Shown: positions 62,074 to 64,000 of the stretch, piece after piece
Layout of the letters: each line of letters starts with the position of its first letter
Position numbering within the stretch: position 1 is the first letter of the stretch
DNA from: Pseudomonas graminis
Lineage (GTDB): Bacteria; Pseudomonadota; Gammaproteobacteria; Pseudomonadales; Pseudomonadaceae
Assembly (NCBI RefSeq): GCF_004364335.1
Contig: NZ_SOCR01000010.1
Span: 203,521 to 267,520 of the forward strand
Reading direction: 5' to 3'
Length of the DNA: 64,000 nt
Notes under the pieces: model-generated
Told to the model about the DNA's origin: nothing
The model's input: only the letters and a program-made list of their open reading frames with translations
Database searches by the model: none
Translations under genes and position numbers: made by a program

Positions 62074-63087
62074 ATGCTGATCAAGATCCCCTCCACATCC
62101 GATTGCAAAGAGTCGGATGTCACGCCCGAATCCCTTTACCTCTCCCGCCGCGCATTGCTCGGCAGCAGCCTTGCGGGGCTCGCCGTCAGTGCAATGCCCC
62201 GTTGGGCGCAAGCCGACGAAGCCTCTCGCTATGCCGACGTCGAAGCCGGCGCTGCCCCCGACTGGTTCAAAGGCAAATTGCCTGCGACGAAGTGGCAAGC
62301 CGTCACCGTCAAGGACGAGACGATCACGCCGTTCAAGGACGCGACCCACTACAACAATTTCTACGAGTTCGGCACCGACAAGGGTGATCCTGCGCAAAAC
62401 GCCGGCTCCCTGAAAACCGAGCCGTGGAGCGTTGTCATCGACGGGGAGGTGGCAAAGCCTGGCCGCTACGCGCTCGAAGACCTCATGAAGCCCTATCAGC
62501 TGGAGGAACGTATCTATCGTCTGCGCTGCGTGGAGGCGTGGTCGATGGTGATTCCGTGGCTGGGTTTCCCGATCTCCGAGCTGCTTAAGCAGGTTGAACC
62601 GACGGCGAATGCCAAATACATCCGCTTCGAAACGCTGCAGGACCCGAAGACGATGCCTGGTCAGCGCTCAGGGTTCGCGTTGATCGACTGGCCTTACGTA
62701 GAAGGACTGCGCCTGGATGAGGCGATGAATCCCCTCGCGATTCTGGCAGTGGGCATGTATGGGAGGGAGCTGCCCAATCAGAACGGTGCGCCGTTGCGTT
62801 TGGTGGTGCCGTGGAAATACGGCTTTAAAAGCGTGAAGTCCATCGTGCGCATCAGCCTGACCAGCGAGCAGCCAAAGACCACGTGGCAAAGCATTGCGGC
62901 GAGCGAGTACGGTTTCTATGCCAACGTGAACCCGACTGTTGATCACCCTCGCTGGACCCAGGCGCACGAGCGACGTCTACCCAGCGGGCTGTTCAGCCCG
63001 AATATTCGCCAGACCGAGATGTTCAACGGGTATGGGGAGCAAGTTGCTTCTCTCTATGCAGGCCTGGATCTACGGAAAAACTATTGA
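62074..63087 (+). CDS. msrP: MsrP, periplasmic methionine sulfoxide reductase catalytic subunit
   Basis: Molybdopterin enzyme of 337 residues that reduces oxidised methionines in periplasmic proteins. A twin-arginine signal is seen (YLSRRALLGSSLAGLAVSAM), so it is exported folded. The sulfite-oxidase-type fold carries the molybdenum-ligating Cys152 in RLRCVEAWSMVIPWLG. The ATG at 62074 follows GGAG; the longer frame runs into an inverted repeat. It is coupled to msrQ (TGATG). Confidence 0.95.
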   Translation: MLIKIPSTSDCKESDVTPESLYLSRRALLGSSLAGLAVSAMPRWAQADEASRYADVEAGAAPDWFKGKLPATKWQAVTVKDETITPFKDATHYNNFYEFGTDKGDPAQNAGSLKTEPWSVVIDGEVAKPGRYALEDLMKPYQLEERIYRLRCVEAWSMVIPWLGFPISELLKQVEPTANAKYIRFETLQDPKTMPGQRSGFALIDWPYVEGLRLDEAMNPLAILAVGMYGRELPNQNGAPLRLVVPWKYGFKSVKSIVRISLTSEQPKTTWQSIAASEYGFYANVNPTVDHPRWTQAHERRLPSGLFSPNIRQTEMFNGYGEQVASLYAGLDLRKNY

Positions 63088-63707
63088 TGCGTTTCATCTA
63101 CTGGCGAGTGTCGGTGTTCATCGCTGCAGCTGTAGTCCCCTCGTATTGGCTCTACCAGGCCTGGATTTTTGCGTTAGGGCCTGATCCGGGGAAGGTGCTA
63201 GTGGATCGTCTCGGGTTGGGAACGTTGGTGTTGCTTTTGATCACATTGGCCATGACTCCGTTACAGCGCACAACCGGCTGGCCCGGCTGGATTGCGGTTC
63301 GCCGCCAGTTGGGCTTGTGGTGTTTCACCTATGTGTCGCTGCATATGCTGGGTTATGGCTTCTTTATTCTGGGATTCGATTGGGGGCAATTGGGCGTAGA
63401 GTTGCTCAAGCGGCCCTATATCATTGTCGGCGCGCTTGGTTTTCTGGGTCTGTTGTCGCTGGCGGTCACCTCCAATCGCTATAGCCAGCGCCGTTTGGGA
63501 GTCCGCTGGAAGAAACTTCATCGGCTCAGTTACCTGATTCTGGGGCTGGGTTTGCTGCATATGCTGTGGATTGTGCGGGCGGATCTGAAGGAGTGGTCTG
63601 TATATGCAACGATCGGCGCATTGCTTCTGGTCCTCAGGATCCCCGTAATTGCTGGACGTATCCAGCGTCGTCGGGTCAAGAGCAGTAGCGGTGCTACTAA
63701 AGTTTAA
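63087..63707 (+). CDS. msrQ: MsrQ, heme-binding membrane subunit
   Basis: Inner-membrane b-type cytochrome of 206 residues with about six membrane segments, passing electrons from the quinone pool or a flavin reductase to MsrP. Conserved histidines lie in membrane helices (FTYVSLHMLGYGF, KKLHRLSYLILGLGLLHMLW). The ATG at 63087 overlaps the msrP stop by one base; the TTG at 63084 directly before it is a less likely start. Confidence 0.94.
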   Translation: MRFIYWRVSVFIAAAVVPSYWLYQAWIFALGPDPGKVLVDRLGLGTLVLLLITLAMTPLQRTTGWPGWIAVRRQLGLWCFTYVSLHMLGYGFFILGFDWGQLGVELLKRPYIIVGALGFLGLLSLAVTSNRYSQRRLGVRWKKLHRLSYLILGLGLLHMLWIVRADLKEWSVYATIGALLLVLRIPVIAGRIQRRRVKSSSGATKV

Positions 63708-64000
63708 ATAAGTACTTGACGCCTCTCCGGATCTGTCTATAATTCGCCCCACTTCCGGCGCAGACGAAACGGAAAACTCCTTGATAATCAAAGAGTTGGA
63801 CGAAGTAGTAGCGAGGAATGCTTCGGTTCAGATGCTTGAATCGACAGCGGTGAAAAAGGCAGTTGACAGCAGGTTGTAACGCTGTAGAATTCGCCTCCCG
63901 CTGATGTGAGACGTTAAGTCGAACGAAGCGCAAGTGGTTGAAGTTGATCAGGAAACTTTGAAAACTTCTTAAAATAACCGCTTGACAGATACAAGAGGCG
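63708..64000 (+). promoter_or_regulatory. Tandem promoters of a ribosomal RNA operon
   Basis: Two strong promoters are complete: TTGACG (63716-63721), 16 bases, TATAAT (63738-63743); and TTGACA (63863-63868), 16 bases, TAGAAT (63885-63890). A third -35, TTGACA (63982-63987), is cut by the window end. The stretch GCGCAAGTGGTTGAAGTTGA and the following AAACTTCTTAAAATAACC resemble sequences I recall upstream of Pseudomonas 16S rRNA genes. No rRNA base is in the window. In P. aeruginosa an rRNA operon also follows msrQ. Confidence 0.85.

Overview
The window is about 60% G+C and comes from a Pseudomonas chromosome. The evidence is the gene content (complete LapG/LapD/LapA biofilm system, CbrX-CbrA-CbrB with a CrcZ-type RNA, a PrrF-type RNA, an LpoP-type activator beside PBP1b), the Pseudomonas-type REP/REPIN repeats, and a gene order from pgi to an rRNA operon that, from memory, follows the PA4732-PA4690 segment of P. 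aeruginosa PAO1. A 4182-residue LapA adhesin points to a fluorescens/putida-like lineage rather than P. aeruginosa. I cannot name the species.

Layout. 1-22.1 kb is the surface-adhesion region: the 3' end of lapG, lapD, a small lipoprotein set among repeats, a conserved hypothetical gene, the 12.5-kb lapA on the minus strand, then lapE-lapB-lapC encoding the type I secretion system. 22.1-26.6 kb holds minus-strand housekeeping genes (DUF2845, a large DUF748 protein, an rRNA methyltransferase). 26.6-30 kb is mgtA with a long leader. 30-34 kb has a thiolase, an unrecognised two-TM zinc-ribbon-like membrane protein, and pgi. 34-38.2 kb is panC-panB-folK-pcnB; panD is missing from the gap where it is usually found. 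38.2-43.5 kb is the CbrXAB-crcZ carbon/nitrogen balance circuit. 43.6-47.7 kb has gluQ, dksA, an aminotransferase, sfsA and a Rieske protein. 47.7-51.1 kb is an iron-linked patch: heme permease and ATPase genes, a deoC-like gene and one prrF. 51.3-57.3 kb has a pentapeptide protein, a phosphotransferase/kinase fusion, mrcB-lpoP-yqcC and a DUF4124 protein. 57.3-63.7 kb has ilvIHC, pssA and msrPQ. The window ends inside a tandem promoter region typical of a ribosomal RNA operon.

How the genes work together. LapD senses c-di-GMP and holds the protease LapG; free LapG cuts LapA at its N-terminal TAAG site and releases it from the LapE pore. CbrA/CbrB activate crcZ from a sigma-54 promoter; CrcZ, with six A-rich motifs, titrates Hfq/Crc and relieves carbon catabolite repression. 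PrrF, under an apparent Fur site, is the iron-sparing RNA. LpoP activates PBP1b. MsrP/MsrQ repair oxidised periplasmic methionines.

The items most worth a second look are the RNA and regulatory features that a protein-only annotation would miss (crcZ, prrF, the ilvI and mgtA leaders, a hairpin covering the msrP ribosome-binding site), a DeoC homologue lacking a catalytic lysine, the unknown membrane protein at 31.8 kb, and the highly recombinogenic repeats of lapA. I found no convincing wholly new multi-gene system.
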